Assembly (NCBI GenBank): GCA_018241895.1
Contig: JAFECX010000042.1
Span: 1-36,291, forward strand
From: Pseudomonadota bacterium
GTDB lineage: Bacteria; Pseudomonadota; Gammaproteobacteria; Burkholderiales; Burkholderiaceae_C
Direction: 5' to 3'
DNA length: 36,291 bases
Under the pieces are notes generated by a model. That model saw nothing but the letters and a program-made list of their open reading frames with translations. It had not been told where the DNA came from and ran no database searches. This document shows, one piece after another, positions 1 through 8,658 of this stretch (within the stretch, counting starts at the first letter, position 1; each line of letters opens with the position of its first letter). Position numbers and translations under genes: made by a program.

Positions 1-372
1 CGGCGCCGGCGCGGCGGGCGTGGCGGGAATCGCTCCGGGCGCACCGGCCGGGATCGAGCCCAGCGCCGGGGCGCTCGCCGCCGTCGACGGCGTGCTCGGG
101 CGGTCGAGCACGCTCGCGCCCGGCGCGCTGCGACCGCCGCCGCCGGCGTAGGCCAGCGCGATCGTGCACAGGAAGAACACGGTCGCGGCAACCGCCGTCG
201 AACGCGAGAGGAAGTTCGCGCTGCCGGTGGCGCCGAACAGGCTGCCCGAGGCGCCGCTGCCGAACGAAGCACCCATGTCGGCACCCTTGCCGTGCTGAAC
301 GAGCACGAGGCCGATCATCGTCATCGCCGACAGCAGCTGCACGGCGAGCACGAGCGTCATCCAGATTTGCAT
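1..372 (-). CDS. secG: SecG, protein translocase subunit (3' end outside window)
   Basis: Small inner-membrane partner of SecYE that assists preprotein export. The reading frame starts at the ATG at 372 and stays open to the window edge, so the C-terminus is missing. The N-terminus begins MQIWMTLVLAVQLLSAM, a first membrane helix. The SecG-typical glycine/serine-rich loop follows (GKGADMGASFGSG, then GSLFGATGSANFLSRST), and then a second helix around residues 62-78. The visible C-terminal part is rich in Ala, Pro and Ser, as is common in betaproteobacterial SecG. It lies 44 bp downstream of tpiA on the same strand, the usual tpiA-secG arrangement that normally precedes the nuo operon in this group. 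Confidence 0.95.
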   Translation of the reverse strand, partial: MQIWMTLVLAVQLLSAMTMIGLVLVQHGKGADMGASFGSGASGSLFGATGSANFLSRSTAVAATVFFLCTIALAYAGGGGRSAPGASVLDRPSTPSTAASAPALGSIPAGAPGAIPATPAAPAP

Positions 373-416
373 GATCGAAGGGACTCCGGGAATGCGGTTG
401 CGCCGCGCGGCGACGC

Positions 417-1163
417 TCAGGACGCGGCGCGGCAGATGGCGATGAACTCGGCCGCCTTCAACGAGGCGCCGCCGATGAGCCCGCCGTCGATGTCGGGCAT
501 CGCGAACAGTAGCCGGGCGTTGTCGCCCTTGACGCTGCCGCCGTAGAGGATGCGCATCTGCGCGCCGCTTGCGCAGGCGGCGGCGAGCTGCGCGCGCAGC
601 ACGGCGTGCACGGCCTGTGCCTGCTCGGGCGTCGCGGTGCGCCCGGTGCCGATCGCCCACACCGGCTCGTAGGCGAGCACGATCTCGCTCGTGCGCGCGC
701 CCAGCCGCGCCGTCACCGCCAGGAGCTGGCGCGTGACCACCGCCTCGGTGCGCGCGCCGTCACGCTCTTCGAGCGTCTCGCCGACGCAGACGATGGGCGT
801 GATGCCGCCGGCGAGCGCGCTCTCGGCCTTGGCGGCGACGAGCTCGTCGCTCTCGGCGTGGTATTGGCGGCGCTCGGAGTGCCCGACGATGACGTAGCGG
901 CAGCCGAATTCGGCCAGCATCGACGCCGAGACCTCGCCCGTGTAGGCGCCCTGCGCATGCGCCGAGACATCCTGGGCGCCCCAGGCGACGGCGCTGCCGG
1001 TCAGTTGCGTGGCCGTCTCGCCGACGAAGACGCCGGGCACGCAGACCGCAACGTCGGCACCATAGGGCTGGGCGCCGACAAGCGCCGCCAGCAACTCCGC
1101 GTTGCCCGCGCGGCTGCCGTGCATCTTCCAGTTTCCCACCACCAGCTTGCGTCGCATCGCCAT
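417..1163 (-). CDS. tpiA: Triosephosphate isomerase
   Basis: Cytoplasmic glycolytic/gluconeogenic enzyme interconverting dihydroxyacetone phosphate and glyceraldehyde 3-phosphate. The 248-residue length is normal for the family. Active-site residues are all present: Asn11/Lys13 in GNWKMHG, His95 in VIVGHSERR, and Glu166 in [11 protein letters not shown] followed by the flexible loop. The phosphate-binding YGGSVKGDN and GGLIGGASL segments close the barrel. The start MAMRRK is used because the conserved KLVVGNWKM strand begins right after it. The gene is 9 bp downstream of the quinone oxidoreductase and 44 bp upstream of secG, so these are probably co-transcribed. Confidence 0.98.
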   Translation of the reverse strand: MAMRRKLVVGNWKMHGSRAGNAELLAALVGAQPYGADVAVCVPGVFVGETATQLTGSAVAWGAQDVSAHAQGAYTGEVSASMLAEFGCRYVIVGHSERRQYHAESDELVAAKAESALAGGITPIVCVGETLEERDGARTEAVVTRQLLAVTARLGARTSEIVLAYEPVWAIGTGRTATPEQAQAVHAVLRAQLAAACASGAQMRILYGGSVKGDNARLLFAMPDIDGGLIGGASLKAAEFIAICRAAS

Positions 1164-1172
1164 TCCCCCTGT

Positions 1173-2159
1173 TCACCAAGTCAGCACGATCTTGCCGACG
1201 TGCGTGCCCGACTCCATGAGCGCGTGCGCCGCCGCCGCCTCGGCCGCGTCGAACACGCGGTGGATCACCGGCTTCACGCGAGCGGCCTCGAGCAGCGGCC
1301 ACACGCGGGCGCGCAGCGCGCGCGCCAGCGCCGTCTTGTAGTCCACGGAGCGCGGCCGCAACGTCGAGCCGGTGATCGTGAGGCGCCGACGCAGCACGAG
1401 GCCGGCATCGACACGGCAGGCGGTGCCGCCCTGCACGGCGATGATCGCCAGCCGGCCGTCCTCGGCCAGGCACTTCAGTTCTCGCTCGACGTACTCGCCC
1501 GCCACCATGTCGAGCACGACGTCGACGCCGCGCTCTGCGCTCAGGCGCAGCGCTTCGGCGGCGAAATCGTGCGTGCGGTAGTTGATCGCATGGTCGGCGC
1601 CGAGCGCCACGCAGGCGGCGCACTTGTCGTCGCTGCCCGCGGTGACGATGACGCGGCTGCCCAGCGCCTTGGCGAGCTGGATCGCGGCGACGCCGATGCC
1701 GCTCGAGCCGCCGTGCACGAGCAGCGTCTGGCCCGGCTGCAGCCGGGCGATCGTGAACACGTTCTGCCAGACGGTGAAGAAGGTCTCGGGCAGGCTCGCC
1801 GCCTCGACCATCGTCAGGCCCCCGGGCAGCGGCAGGCACTGGCCCGCCGGCGCCACGCACAGCGGCGCGTAGCCGCCACCGGCGAGCAGCGCGCACACGG
1901 CGTCGCCGACGGCAAGACCGGCAGCAGCGAGGTCCGCCGGCGCACCCGCGGCCACCGTGCCCGCGACCTCCAGGCCCGGCAGGTCCGACACGCCCGGCGG
2001 GCTCGGATACAGCCCCTTGCGCTGCAGCACGTCGGGGCGGTTCACGCCCGAGGCCTGCACGGCGATCAGCAGTTCGCCCGCCGCCGGCACCGGATCGGGC
2101 CGCTCCGCGGGTTGCAGCACCTCGGGGCCGCCGAAGCGCGTGATCTCGATCGCGCGCAT
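1173..2159 (-). CDS. NAD(P)H:quinone oxidoreductase, zinc-independent MDR (PIG3-like)
   Basis: 328-residue medium-chain dehydrogenase/reductase of the quinone oxidoreductase/PIG3 type, predicted to reduce quinones or enals with NADPH. The start is placed at 2159 (MRAIEITRFGGPEVL), which matches the family N-terminus. The frame is open further upstream, but that stretch is only the out-of-frame reading of the repetitive pnp 3' end. Visible features are the GroES-like domain with ASGVNRPDVLQRKGLYP, and a Rossmann fold with the LLVHGGSSGIGVAAIQLAK nucleotide-binding loop at roughly residues 145-165. The cysteine/histidine set for catalytic zinc is absent, as expected for quinone reductases. It lies 10 bp after the pnp stop; the pnp-oxidoreductase-tpiA order is common in Burkholderiales. 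Confidence 0.93.
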   Translation of the reverse strand: MRAIEITRFGGPEVLQPAERPDPVPAAGELLIAVQASGVNRPDVLQRKGLYPSPPGVSDLPGLEVAGTVAAGAPADLAAAGLAVGDAVCALLAGGGYAPLCVAPAGQCLPLPGGLTMVEAASLPETFFTVWQNVFTIARLQPGQTLLVHGGSSGIGVAAIQLAKALGSRVIVTAGSDDKCAACVALGADHAINYRTHDFAAEALRLSAERGVDVVLDMVAGEYVERELKCLAEDGRLAIIAVQGGTACRVDAGLVLRRRLTITGSTLRPRSVDYKTALARALRARVWPLLEAARVKPVIHRVFDAAEAAAAHALMESGTHVGKIVLTW

Positions 2160-2169
2160 CGCCGCGTGC

Positions 2170-4536
2170 TCAGCCGCCGTGCTCGTCGGATCGGCGTGCG
2201 GGCTCGCCGGGCGCCTCGGCGGCGGCACCGCCTTGATCGCGGGATTCGCCGCGCGGCTCGCGGGCTTCACGCGGCTCGCGGGCTTCACGCGGCTCGCGGG
2301 CTTCACGCGGCTCGCGGGCTTCACGCGGCTCGCGGGCTTCGCGCGGCTCGCGCGGCTCGCGGTCACGGCGCGGACCGCGGTCCCCACGCTCACCGCGCTC
2401 GCCACGCTCGCGGCGCGGGCGCTCCTCCTCGACGTAGCCCTCGGGCCGGTCGAGCAGCGCCTTCATGCTCAGCTTGATGCGCCCCTTGTCGTCGGTCTCG
2501 AGCACCTTGACCTTGACGATCTGGCCTTCGGCCAGGTAGTCGCTCACCTGCTCGACGCGCTGGTGCGCGATCTGGCTGATGTGCAGCAGGCCGTCCTTGC
2601 CCGGCAGGATGTTGACGAGCGCGCCGAAGTCCAGCAGCTTGGTCACCGGCCCCTCGTAGACCTTGCCGACCTCGGCCTCGGCGGTGATCTCGGTGATGCG
2701 CCGGATCGCGTGCTGCGCCTTGTCGGCGTCGGTGCTGGCGATGGTGATCGTGCCGTCCTCGGCGATGTCGATCGTGGTGCCGGTCTCCTCGGTCAGCGCG
2801 CGGATCGTGGCGCCGCCCTTGCCGATCACGTCGCGGATCTTCTCGGCGTTGATCTTCATCGTGTAGAGGCGCGGCGCGAACGGGCTGATGTCGTGCTTGG
2901 CGCCGCCCACGGCCTCGACCATCTTGCCCAGGATGTGCAGCCGCGCCTCCTTGGCCTGCTCGAGCGCGACCTGCATGATCTCCTTGGTGATGCCCTGGAT
3001 CTTGATGTCCATCTGCAGCGCCGTGATGCCGCTGGCGCTGCCCGCCACCTTGAAGTCCATGTCGCCGAGGTGGTCCTCGTCGCCGAGGATGTCGGTGAGC
3101 ACGGCGAAGCGGTTGCCCTCCTTGATGAGGCCCATCGCGATGCCGGCCACGTGCGCCTCGAGCGGCACGCCGGCATCCATCAGCGACAGGCAGCCGCCGC
3201 ACACCGAGGCCATCGACGAGCTGCCGTTGCTCTCGGTGATCTCGCTCACCACGCGCAGCGTGTAGGGAAAGGCGCTCTTGTCGGGCAGCACGCCGATCAG
3301 CGCGCGCTTGGCCAGGCGGCCGTGGCCGATCTCGCGCCGCTTCGGGCTGCCCACGCGGCCCGTCTCGCCGGTGGCGAAGGGCGGCATGTTGTAGTGGAGC
3401 ATGAAGCGGTCCTCGAACTCGCCGGCCAGCGCGTCGATGCGCTGCGCGTCGCGCTCGGTACCCAGCGTGGCCGCCACCAGCGCCTGCGTCTCGCCGCGCG
3501 TGAACAGCGCACTGCCGTGCACGCGCGGCAGCAGGCCGGTGCGGATCTCGATCGGGCGCACGGTGCGCGTGTCGCGCCCGTCGATGCGCGGCTCGCCGGC
3601 CAGGATCTGGCCGCGCACGATGCGGCTCTCGATGTCGAACAGCAGCCCCTCGACCTTGACGGCGTCGAACTCGACGCCCTCGGCCTTCAAGCCCTCCATC
3701 ACCGCGGCGTAGGCGACGCGGCAGGCCTGGGTGCGCGCCTGCTTGCTGCGGATCTGGTAGGCCGCGCGCAGCTTGTCCTCGCCCAGCGCGGCGACCCGGG
3801 CGACGAAGGCCTCGTCGCGCGCCGGCGCCTGCCAGCTCCACTCGGGCTTGCCGGCGTCGCGCACCAGTTCGTTGATGGCGGCGATGGCGACCTTGCCCTG
3901 GTCGTGGCCGTAGACGACGGCGCCCAGCATCACCTCCTCGCTCAGCTGGCGCGCCTCGCTCTCGACCATCAGCACGGCCGCCTCGGTGCCGGCGACGACG
4001 AGGTCGAGCCGGCTGTCGGCGAGCTGCGTCTTGCCCGGATTGAGGACGTACTGGCCGCCGACGTAGCCCACGCGCGCGGCGCCGATCGGGCCGTTGAACG
4101 GGATGCCGCTCACCGCCAGCGCCGCGCTCGAGGCGATCAGCGCGGCGATGTCGGCCTGCACCTCGGGGTTCAGGCTGAGCACGTGCACGACGACCTGCAC
4201 CTCGTTGAAGAAGCCGTCCGGAAAGAGCGGCCGGATCGGGCGGTCGATGAGGCGGCTGGTGAGCGTCTCGAGCTCGCTCGGACGGCCTTCGCGCTTGAAG
4301 AAGCTGCCCGGGATCTTGCCCGCAGCGTAGGTCTTCTCGATGTAGTCGACGGTGAGCGGAAAGAAGTCCTGCCCCGGCTTGGCCTCGGTGCGCGCGACCA
4401 CGGTCGCCAGCACCACGGTGCCTTCGATGTCGACCAGCACGGCGCCGCTGGCCTGGCGCGCGATCTCGCCGGTCTCGAGGACGACCTGATGCGGGCCCCA
4501 CTGGAAGGTCTTCGTGACCTTGTTGAAGATGCTCAT
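2170..4536 (-). CDS. pnp: Polyribonucleotide nucleotidyltransferase (PNPase)
   Basis: Phosphorolytic 3'-5' exoribonuclease of the RNA degradosome. The 788-residue product starts [14 protein letters not shown]. Domain order is two RNase PH domains separated by a helical linker (about residues 1-540), a KH domain with the [15 protein letters not shown] loop, and an S1 domain around [21 protein letters not shown]. The C-terminal tail after about residue 695 is unusual. It is highly charged, begins with [15 protein letters not shown] sequence and then repeats the hexapeptide REPREA five times, encoded by a perfect 18-bp tandem repeat. This makes the protein about 70-80 residues longer than the E. 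coli enzyme. It follows rpsO in the conserved rpsO-pnp order. Confidence 0.98.
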   Translation of the reverse strand: MSIFNKVTKTFQWGPHQVVLETGEIARQASGAVLVDIEGTVVLATVVARTEAKPGQDFFPLTVDYIEKTYAAGKIPGSFFKREGRPSELETLTSRLIDRPIRPLFPDGFFNEVQVVVHVLSLNPEVQADIAALIASSAALAVSGIPFNGPIGAARVGYVGGQYVLNPGKTQLADSRLDLVVAGTEAAVLMVESEARQLSEEVMLGAVVYGHDQGKVAIAAINELVRDAGKPEWSWQAPARDEAFVARVAALGEDKLRAAYQIRSKQARTQACRVAYAAVMEGLKAEGVEFDAVKVEGLLFDIESRIVRGQILAGEPRIDGRDTRTVRPIEIRTGLLPRVHGSALFTRGETQALVAATLGTERDAQRIDALAGEFEDRFMLHYNMPPFATGETGRVGSPKRREIGHGRLAKRALIGVLPDKSAFPYTLRVVSEITESNGSSSMASVCGGCLSLMDAGVPLEAHVAGIAMGLIKEGNRFAVLTDILGDEDHLGDMDFKVAGSASGITALQMDIKIQGITKEIMQVALEQAKEARLHILGKMVEAVGGAKHDISPFAPRLYTMKINAEKIRDVIGKGGATIRALTEETGTTIDIAEDGTITIASTDADKAQHAIRRITEITAEAEVGKVYEGPVTKLLDFGALVNILPGKDGLLHISQIAHQRVEQVSDYLAEGQIVKVKVLETDDKGRIKLSMKALLDRPEGYVEEERPRRERGERGERGDRGPRRDREPREPREAREPREAREPREAREPREAREPREAREPRGESRDQGGAAAEAPGEPARRSDEHGG
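2252..2341. repeat. 18-bp tandem repeat, five copies, inside pnp 3' end
   Basis: Unit cgcggctcgcgggcttca on the plus strand occurs five times with an exact 18-bp period; partial copies continue to about 2360. On the pnp strand it encodes REPREA repeats in the disordered C-terminal tail. Because the unit length is a multiple of three, copy-number change would alter tail length without a frameshift. Confidence 0.95.
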
Positions 4537-4573
4537 GCGTGCAGTTCCTGGTGCGTCGGGATGCGCGCGATGC

Positions 4574-4621
4574 CATTCCAGCGCGGCCCGTGCGCCGAGC
4601 GCCCGGAGCTTCGTTGGAATG
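4574..4621 (-). promoter_or_regulatory. Candidate stem in pnp leader
   Basis: The arms CATTCCA (4574-4580) and TGGAATG (4615-4621) are perfectly complementary and enclose a GC-rich, partly self-complementary interior. They lie 38-85 nt before the pnp start. In E. coli the pnp leader folds into an RNase III-cleaved stem used for autoregulation; a similar role here is inference from position only. Confidence 0.4.
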
Positions 4622-4650
4622 ACACGGCAGCGTGCAACCCGCGGGTGACG

Positions 4651-4695
4651 AAAAGCGAAGCGCGCGGGGCCGCGCCGCGGCCCCGCCCTTCGCGC
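4651..4695 (-). terminator. rpsO-pnp intergenic hairpin, possible (partial) terminator
   Basis: Read on the minus strand, just after the rpsO stop, there is an inner 9-bp perfect stem GCGGGGCCG/CGGCCCCGC with a 5-nt loop. It is extended by an outer GCGAAG/CTTCGC stem and followed directly by TTTT. This is the position of the E. coli rpsO terminator and processing site. Partial read-through into pnp is expected. Confidence 0.6.
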
Positions 4696-4965
4696 CTACT
4701 TGCGCAGTCCGAGCTTGCCGATGAGCGCCGTGTAGCGCTCGGCGTCCCTGTCCTTCAGGTACGCCAGCAGGCGCTTGCGCTGGTTGACCAGCTTGAGCAG
4801 GCCGCGGCGGCCATGATGGTCCTTCTGATGCGTCTTGAAGTGCGGCGTCAGCTCGTTGATGCGCGCCGTGAGCAGCGCAACCTGGACTTCGGGGCTGCCG
4901 GTGTCGGCGCCGCTGCGGGCGTTGGCCTTGACGATGTCGGCCTTGACGGCAAGGGTCAGGGGCAT
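4696..4965 (-). CDS. rpsO: 30S ribosomal protein S15
   Basis: 89-residue primary-binding protein of the 30S subunit platform, contacting 16S rRNA helix 22. The family length and signature are present: [24 protein letters not shown], then [19 protein letters not shown], ending LGLRK. The start [12 protein letters not shown] is preceded by AGGAAG about 8 nt upstream. It lies between tsaD and pnp, in the usual rpsO-pnp pair. Confidence 0.98.
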   Translation of the reverse strand: MPLTLAVKADIVKANARSGADTGSPEVQVALLTARINELTPHFKTHQKDHHGRRGLLKLVNQRKRLLAYLKDRDAERYTALIGKLGLRK

Positions 4966-4996
4966 GGGACGGTCTTCCTGTGCGTACAGTCGGAAA

Positions 4997-5012
4997 CCGT
5001 CCGCACGGACGG
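4997..5012 (-). promoter_or_regulatory. Perfect hairpin in rpsO leader
   Basis: CCGTCC and GGACGG flank a 4-nt loop, giving a perfect 6-bp stem 32 nt before the rpsO start. rpsO mRNAs are often autoregulated by S15 binding to leader structures, but no known S15-binding class is recognised here. Confidence 0.35.
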
Positions 5013-5133
5013 CCGGCGGCGGCGGCGCTCGTGCGAGGGTTTCCGGGCGGACTTGCGGTCACCGGTGAAACCGACCGGCGCCGTGCTGTTCCCCCGGCCT
5101 CTCGGCGTGACCTGCGGCGGCGGGAAGCTGCGG

Positions 5134-5139
5134 ATTATA
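5134..5139 (-). promoter_or_regulatory. Candidate -10 element for rpsO
   Basis: On the minus strand a consensus TATAAT stands about 170 nt before the rpsO start. The last three bases before its final T include the TAA stop codon of tsaD, so the promoter and the upstream gene's stop overlap. No good -35 box is visible 17 nt upstream. Confidence 0.55.
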
Positions 5140-6208
5140 GGGCCATCGGCGCCGGATGCTCCGCGGCGCCTTGCAGCGTCAACTCGGTCAGCGGCCAGCG
5201 CGGCCGCACGTCGAAGGCGCCGTCGCGCGAGGTCTGCGCCAGTCCGCTCGCCGCGCGCATCGCCGCGGCCAGCGCGATCATCGCGCCGTTGTCGGTGCAC
5301 AGCGCCAGCGGCGGGTAGTGGACGCGCGCGCCCACGCGCCCCGCGCCCGCGTCGAGCTGCCCGCGCAGACGCTGGTTGGCGCCCACGCCACCGGCGACGA
5401 CGAGGCGTTCGAGCCCGGTGCGCTCGAGCGCGCGCAGCGACTTGGCCGCCAGCACGTCGACGATCGCAGCCTGCGTCGCCGCGGCGAGATCGGCCCGGTT
5501 CTGGTAGCACACGTTCGAGCCGAGCCGCTTGACCTGGTTGAGCACGGCGGTCTTGAGGCCGGCGAACGAGAAGTCGAGGTCGCCGCTGGCCAGCAGCGGC
5601 CGTGGCAGGCTGAACGAGCTCTCGTCGCCGAAGTCGGCCAGACGCGCCAGCGCCGGCCCGCCCGGATAACCCAGCCCGAGCAGCTTGGCGGTCTTGTCGA
5701 AGGCCTCGCCGGCGGCGTCGTCGATGGTCTCGCCGAGCAGTTCGTAGCGCCCGACACCGTCGACGCGCAGGAGCTGGGTGTGACCGCCCGAGACCAGCAG
5801 CGCCACGAACGGGAACTGCGGCGCCGGCTCGGCGAGAAAGGGCGACAGCAGATGCCCCTCGAGGTGGTGCACGCCCAGCGCCGGCCTGCCCAGCGCCGCC
5901 GCCAGCGCCACCGCGACGCCGGCGCCGACCAGCAGCGCACCGGCCAGGCCCGGCCCGCGCGTGTAGGCGACGAGGTCGACGTCGGCCAGCGTCGCCCCCG
6001 CCTGGGCAAGCACCTGGCGCGCCAGCGGCAGCACGCGGCGGATGTGGTCGCGCGAGGCAAGCTCGGGCACGACGCCACCATACGCCTCATGCATGCGCGC
6101 CTGCGAGTGCAGCGCCTCGCCGAGCAGCCGCGGCCGGCCGTCGGCGCCGAGCTCGAGCAGGGCGACGCCGGTCTCGTCGCAGGACGACTCGAAGCCGAGG
6201 ACCTTCAT
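5135..6208 (-). CDS. tsaD: tRNA N6-threonylcarbamoyladenosine transferase TsaD
   Basis: Transfers the threonylcarbamoyl group to A37 of ANN-decoding tRNAs, working with TsaB and TsaE. The 357-residue length is slightly above the E. coli protein. It has the ASKHA-fold N-terminus [17 protein letters not shown], the [19 protein letters not shown] segment and the metal-binding [10 protein letters not shown] histidine pair. It also has the ATP-binding [13 protein letters not shown] and a second nucleotide-binding stretch [13 protein letters not shown]. The C-terminal half keeps [10 protein letters not shown]. It lies downstream of iscA and upstream of rpsO on the same strand, and its stop overlaps the likely rpsO -10 element. 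Confidence 0.97.
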   Translation of the reverse strand: MKVLGFESSCDETGVALLELGADGRPRLLGEALHSQARMHEAYGGVVPELASRDHIRRVLPLARQVLAQAGATLADVDLVAYTRGPGLAGALLVGAGVAVALAAALGRPALGVHHLEGHLLSPFLAEPAPQFPFVALLVSGGHTQLLRVDGVGRYELLGETIDDAAGEAFDKTAKLLGLGYPGGPALARLADFGDESSFSLPRPLLASGDLDFSFAGLKTAVLNQVKRLGSNVCYQNRADLAAATQAAIVDVLAAKSLRALERTGLERLVVAGGVGANQRLRGQLDAGAGRVGARVHYPPLALCTDNGAMIALAAAMRAASGLAQTSRDGAFDVRPRWPLTELTLQGAAEHPAPMAL

Positions 6209-6292
6209 CGCCCGCCGGCCGCGGTGCGTGGAGTGCCGCCGGCAGCTGTCGCGCCAGCAGGAGAAACGGCCATGCCGGATTGCCTCGGGGCG

Positions 6293-6616
6293 TCAGACGC
6301 GGAACGACTCGCCGCAGCCGCAGCGGTCCTTCTCGAGCGGGTTGCTGAACCTGAAGCCCTCGTTGAGCCCTTCGCGCACGAAGTCGATCTCGGTGCCTTC
6401 GACGAAGGGCAGGCTCCTGGGATCGACGAGCACCTTGACGCCGCGCTGCTCGAACACGAGGTCGCCGGCAGCCACCTCGTCGGCGAAGTCGAGCTTGTAC
6501 GACAGGCCCGAGCAGCCGGAGGGCTTGACGGCCAGGCGCACACCGATGCCCTTGCCGCGGCGGCCGATGAAGCTGCTGACGTGGCGTGCCGCGTTCTCGG
6601 TGAGGGTGACGCTCAT
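6293..6616 (-). CDS. iscA: Iron-sulfur cluster assembly protein IscA
   Basis: A-type carrier that takes part in [4Fe-4S] cluster delivery. The 107-residue protein has the three conserved cysteines at positions 35, 99 and 101 (SGCSGLSY and RCGCGESF), the same numbering as E. coli Isc[12 protein letters not shown] is also IscA-like rather than ErpA-like. The start at 6616 ([13 protein letters not shown]) is chosen by alignment; the frame is open upstream into non-homologous sequence. It follows iscS after only 49 bp, and there is no room for iscU between them. After iscA the operon ends, and hscB, hscA and fdx are absent. Confidence 0.95.
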   Translation of the reverse strand: MSVTLTENAARHVSSFIGRRGKGIGVRLAVKPSGCSGLSYKLDFADEVAAGDLVFEQRGVKVLVDPRSLPFVEGTEIDFVREGLNEGFRFSNPLEKDRCGCGESFRV

Positions 6617-6665
6617 GATGAACCTCGTGGACTCCGGTGATCGGGTGGGTCTTGCGCGGCGCAAC

Positions 6666-7871
6666 TCACGCCGACAGCGCAGTGTGCCGCGTCGGGCCCG
6701 GCCGCGCCGGGCCATGCGGTGGCGGCGGTGCGCCCGGCACGGCGAGCGCACCCTGCAGCCGCTCGAGCACGGTGTCGATGTCCTGCGCGGTCGTGTGGCG
6801 GCCGATCGACAGGCGCAGGCTCGAGTGCGCGCGCTCGTCGCTGCAGCCGATCGCACGCAGCACGTGGCTGGGCTCGCCGCTCGAGCTGGCGCAGGCGCTG
6901 GCGGTGCTGAGCGCGATGCCCTCGAGTGCGCTCGTCAGACGTTCGGCGTCGACGCCGGCAAAGCTCGCGTTGACGTTGTGCGGCACGCGGCGCTCGAGGT
7001 CGCCATTGATGTCGACCTGCCCGAGCGTCGCCAGGCCGGCGAGCAGGCGGCGCTGCAATGCGCGCACGCGCTCGACTTCGGCGTGCATCTCCTCGCCCGC
7101 GATGCGAAAGGCCTCGCCCATGCCGACGCACTGGTGCGTGGCGAGCGTGCCGCTGCGCAGGCCGCGCTCGTGGCCGCCGCCGTGCATCTGCGGCTCGAGG
7201 CGCACGCGCGGCTTGCGCCGCACGTACAGCGCGCCGATGCCCTTGGGGCCGTAGCTCTTGTGCGCGGTCAGGCTCATCAGGTCGACCGGCAGCGTCGCCA
7301 GATCGATCGCGACCTTGCCGCTGGCCTGCGCCGCGTCGACGTGCAACAGGATGCCGCGCGCGCGGCACAGGGCGCCGATCGCCGCGATGTCCTGCACGAC
7401 GCCGATCTCGTTGTTGACCAGCATCACGGAGACCAGCGTCGTGTCCGCACGCAGCGCGCCGGCCAGGCGCTCCGGATCGAGCAGCCCGCTGGCCGGCACG
7501 TCGAGGGAGGTGACTTCGAAGCCCTGGCGTCCGAGCGCGTGCATCGTGTCGAGCACCGCCTTGTGCTCGGTCTTCACGGTGACGAGGTGACGACCCTGTG
7601 CGCAGCGCGCATGGGCGGCGCCCTTGAGCGCGAGGTTGTCGCTCTCGGTGGCGCCGCTGGTCCAGACGATCTCGCTCGGCTCGGCGCCGACGAGAGCGGC
7701 CACCTGCGCGCGCGCCCTTTGCACGGCGTCCTCGGCCTCGCGGCCCCAGGCATGGCCGCGGCTGGCCGGGTTGCCGAAGTGCTCGCGCAGCCACGGCAGC
7801 ATCGCGTCGACGACGCGCGCGTCGCACGGCGTCGTCGCCGCATGGTCGAGGTAGACGGATCGATGCGGCAT
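6666..7871 (-). CDS. iscS: Cysteine desulfurase IscS with atypical C-terminal tail
   Basis: PLP enzyme that removes sulfur from cysteine for Fe-S clusters, tRNA thiolation and other pathways. Family hallmarks over 401 residues are [11 protein letters not shown] near the N-terminus, [17 protein letters not shown], the PLP lysine Lys205 in [10 protein letters not shown], and the catalytic loop Cys327 in [17 protein letters not shown]. After about residue 375 the sequence departs from the family. In place of the usual LSPLWEM-type ending there is a Pro/Gly/Ala-rich tail ending HTALSA. In E. coli this terminal region contacts IscU. No iscU follows here, so loss of the tail and loss of the partner gene may be linked (inference). 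Confidence 0.94.
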   Translation of the reverse strand: MPHRSVYLDHAATTPCDARVVDAMLPWLREHFGNPASRGHAWGREAEDAVQRARAQVAALVGAEPSEIVWTSGATESDNLALKGAAHARCAQGRHLVTVKTEHKAVLDTMHALGRQGFEVTSLDVPASGLLDPERLAGALRADTTLVSVMLVNNEIGVVQDIAAIGALCRARGILLHVDAAQASGKVAIDLATLPVDLMSLTAHKSYGPKGIGALYVRRKPRVRLEPQMHGGGHERGLRSGTLATHQCVGMGEAFRIAGEEMHAEVERVRALQRRLLAGLATLGQVDINGDLERRVPHNVNASFAGVDAERLTSALEGIALSTASACASSSGEPSHVLRAIGCSDERAHSSLRLSIGRHTTAQDIDTVLERLQGALAVPGAPPPPHGPARPGPTRHTALSA

Positions 7872-7919
7872 CGCGGCCGGGGTCGGTGCGTCAGCGTCGG
7901 CGGCAGGCGGCCACGACGC

Positions 7920-8453
7920 TCACTTGTTGAGCGTCGAGCCGAGCGCGAACACCGAGTTCGGGCCGGTGACCTTGATCGGCTTGACCACCGGCACCGTCGA
8001 GATCGCGCGCTTGACCGGCGCGCCGTCGACCGCCACGCCCTTGGCCAGCTGCTCGTCGACGAGCTTGCGCAACGACACCGAGTCGAGGTATTCGATCATC
8101 TTGGCGTTCAGGCTCGCCCACAGGTCGTGCGTCATGCACTTGCCCGCATCCTGCCCCATGCAGTCTTCCTTGCCGCCGCAACTCGTGGCATCGATCGGCT
8201 CGTCGACGGCGATGATGATGTCGGCCACCGAGACGTCCGACGCGTCGCGGCCCAGCGAGTAGCCGCCACCCGGGCCGCGCGTGCTCTCGACGAGCCCGTG
8301 GCGGCGCAGCTTGCCGAACAGTTGCTCGAGATAGGACAGCGAAATGCGCTGGCGCTGGCTGATCGCCGCCAGCGCCACCGGACCGGTGTGCGAGCGCATC
8401 GCGAGGTCGATCATCGCCGTGACGGCAAAACGGCCCTTGGTCGTGAGTCTCAT
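7920..8453 (-). CDS. iscR: IscR, Rrf2-family [2Fe-2S] transcription regulator
   Basis: 177-residue repressor of isc genes when loaded with a [2Fe-2S] cluster. The start at 8453 gives MRLTTKGRFAVTAMIDLAM, the canonical N-terminus. The winged-helix domain has the YLEQLFGKLRRHGLVESTRG recognition region. The cluster ligands are Cys92, Cys98, Cys106 and His109 (SCGGKEDC and GKCMTHDLW). The gap between the second and third Cys is 7 residues instead of the 5 in E. coli. The C-terminal tail of about 50 residues is longer than in E. coli. It is the first gene of iscR-iscS-iscA and is preceded by two matching IscR boxes, so autoregulation is expected. Confidence 0.96.
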   Translation of the reverse strand: MRLTTKGRFAVTAMIDLAMRSHTGPVALAAISQRQRISLSYLEQLFGKLRRHGLVESTRGPGGGYSLGRDASDVSVADIIIAVDEPIDATSCGGKEDCMGQDAGKCMTHDLWASLNAKMIEYLDSVSLRKLVDEQLAKGVAVDGAPVKRAISTVPVVKPIKVTGPNSVFALGSTLNK

Positions 8454-8585
8454 CGGGTTCTCCCTGGCGCAGCACGCCGGTTGAAGCATCCGCCGGACGG
8501 TTGCCGGCGCGCGCGATGGATCCCGTTGCCGACAACCTACCGGAGCCTGCCCGTGGCGGACCTGACCGCCCGTACGGGCTCAATT

Positions 8586-8602
8586 CCGAGTGAACAACTC
8601 AA
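8586..8602 (-). promoter_or_regulatory. IscR type-1-like box, proximal
   Basis: Minus-strand TTGAGTTGTTCACTCGG fits the dyad YYGAG-N7-CTCRR typical of IscR [2Fe-2S]-dependent (type 1) sites. It lies about 135 nt before the iscR start and overlaps the candidate -10 element TATAGT at 8602-8607. Confidence 0.7.
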
Positions 8603-8607
8603 CTATA
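8602..8607 (-). promoter_or_regulatory. Candidate -10 element of the isc promoter
   Basis: TATAGT on the minus strand, between the two IscR boxes. A TTGAGC -35-like hexamer lies 19 nt upstream within the distal box, so the spacing is long. If used, the mRNA would carry a leader of about 140 nt before iscR. Confidence 0.5.
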
Positions 8608-8615
8608 GCAAAAGC

Positions 8616-8632
8616 CCGAGTAATTTGCTCAA
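8616..8632 (-). promoter_or_regulatory. IscR type-1-like box, distal
   Basis: Minus-strand TTGAGCAAATTACTCGG has the same YYGAG-N7-CTCRR dyad with an AT-rich centre. It lies 30 bp (three helical turns) upstream of the proximal box, so two IscR dimers could bind on the same DNA face. Confidence 0.75.
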
Positions 8633-8658
8633 CATTGTCGCTGCCGGCGCGGCCGCAC

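Noticed and set aside
1957..5532. An 1191-codon open frame antisense to pnp and rpsO
   Set aside because: Low-complexity Arg/Ala/Asp/Leu composition, no family resemblance, and the opposite strand carries complete pnp and rpsO.
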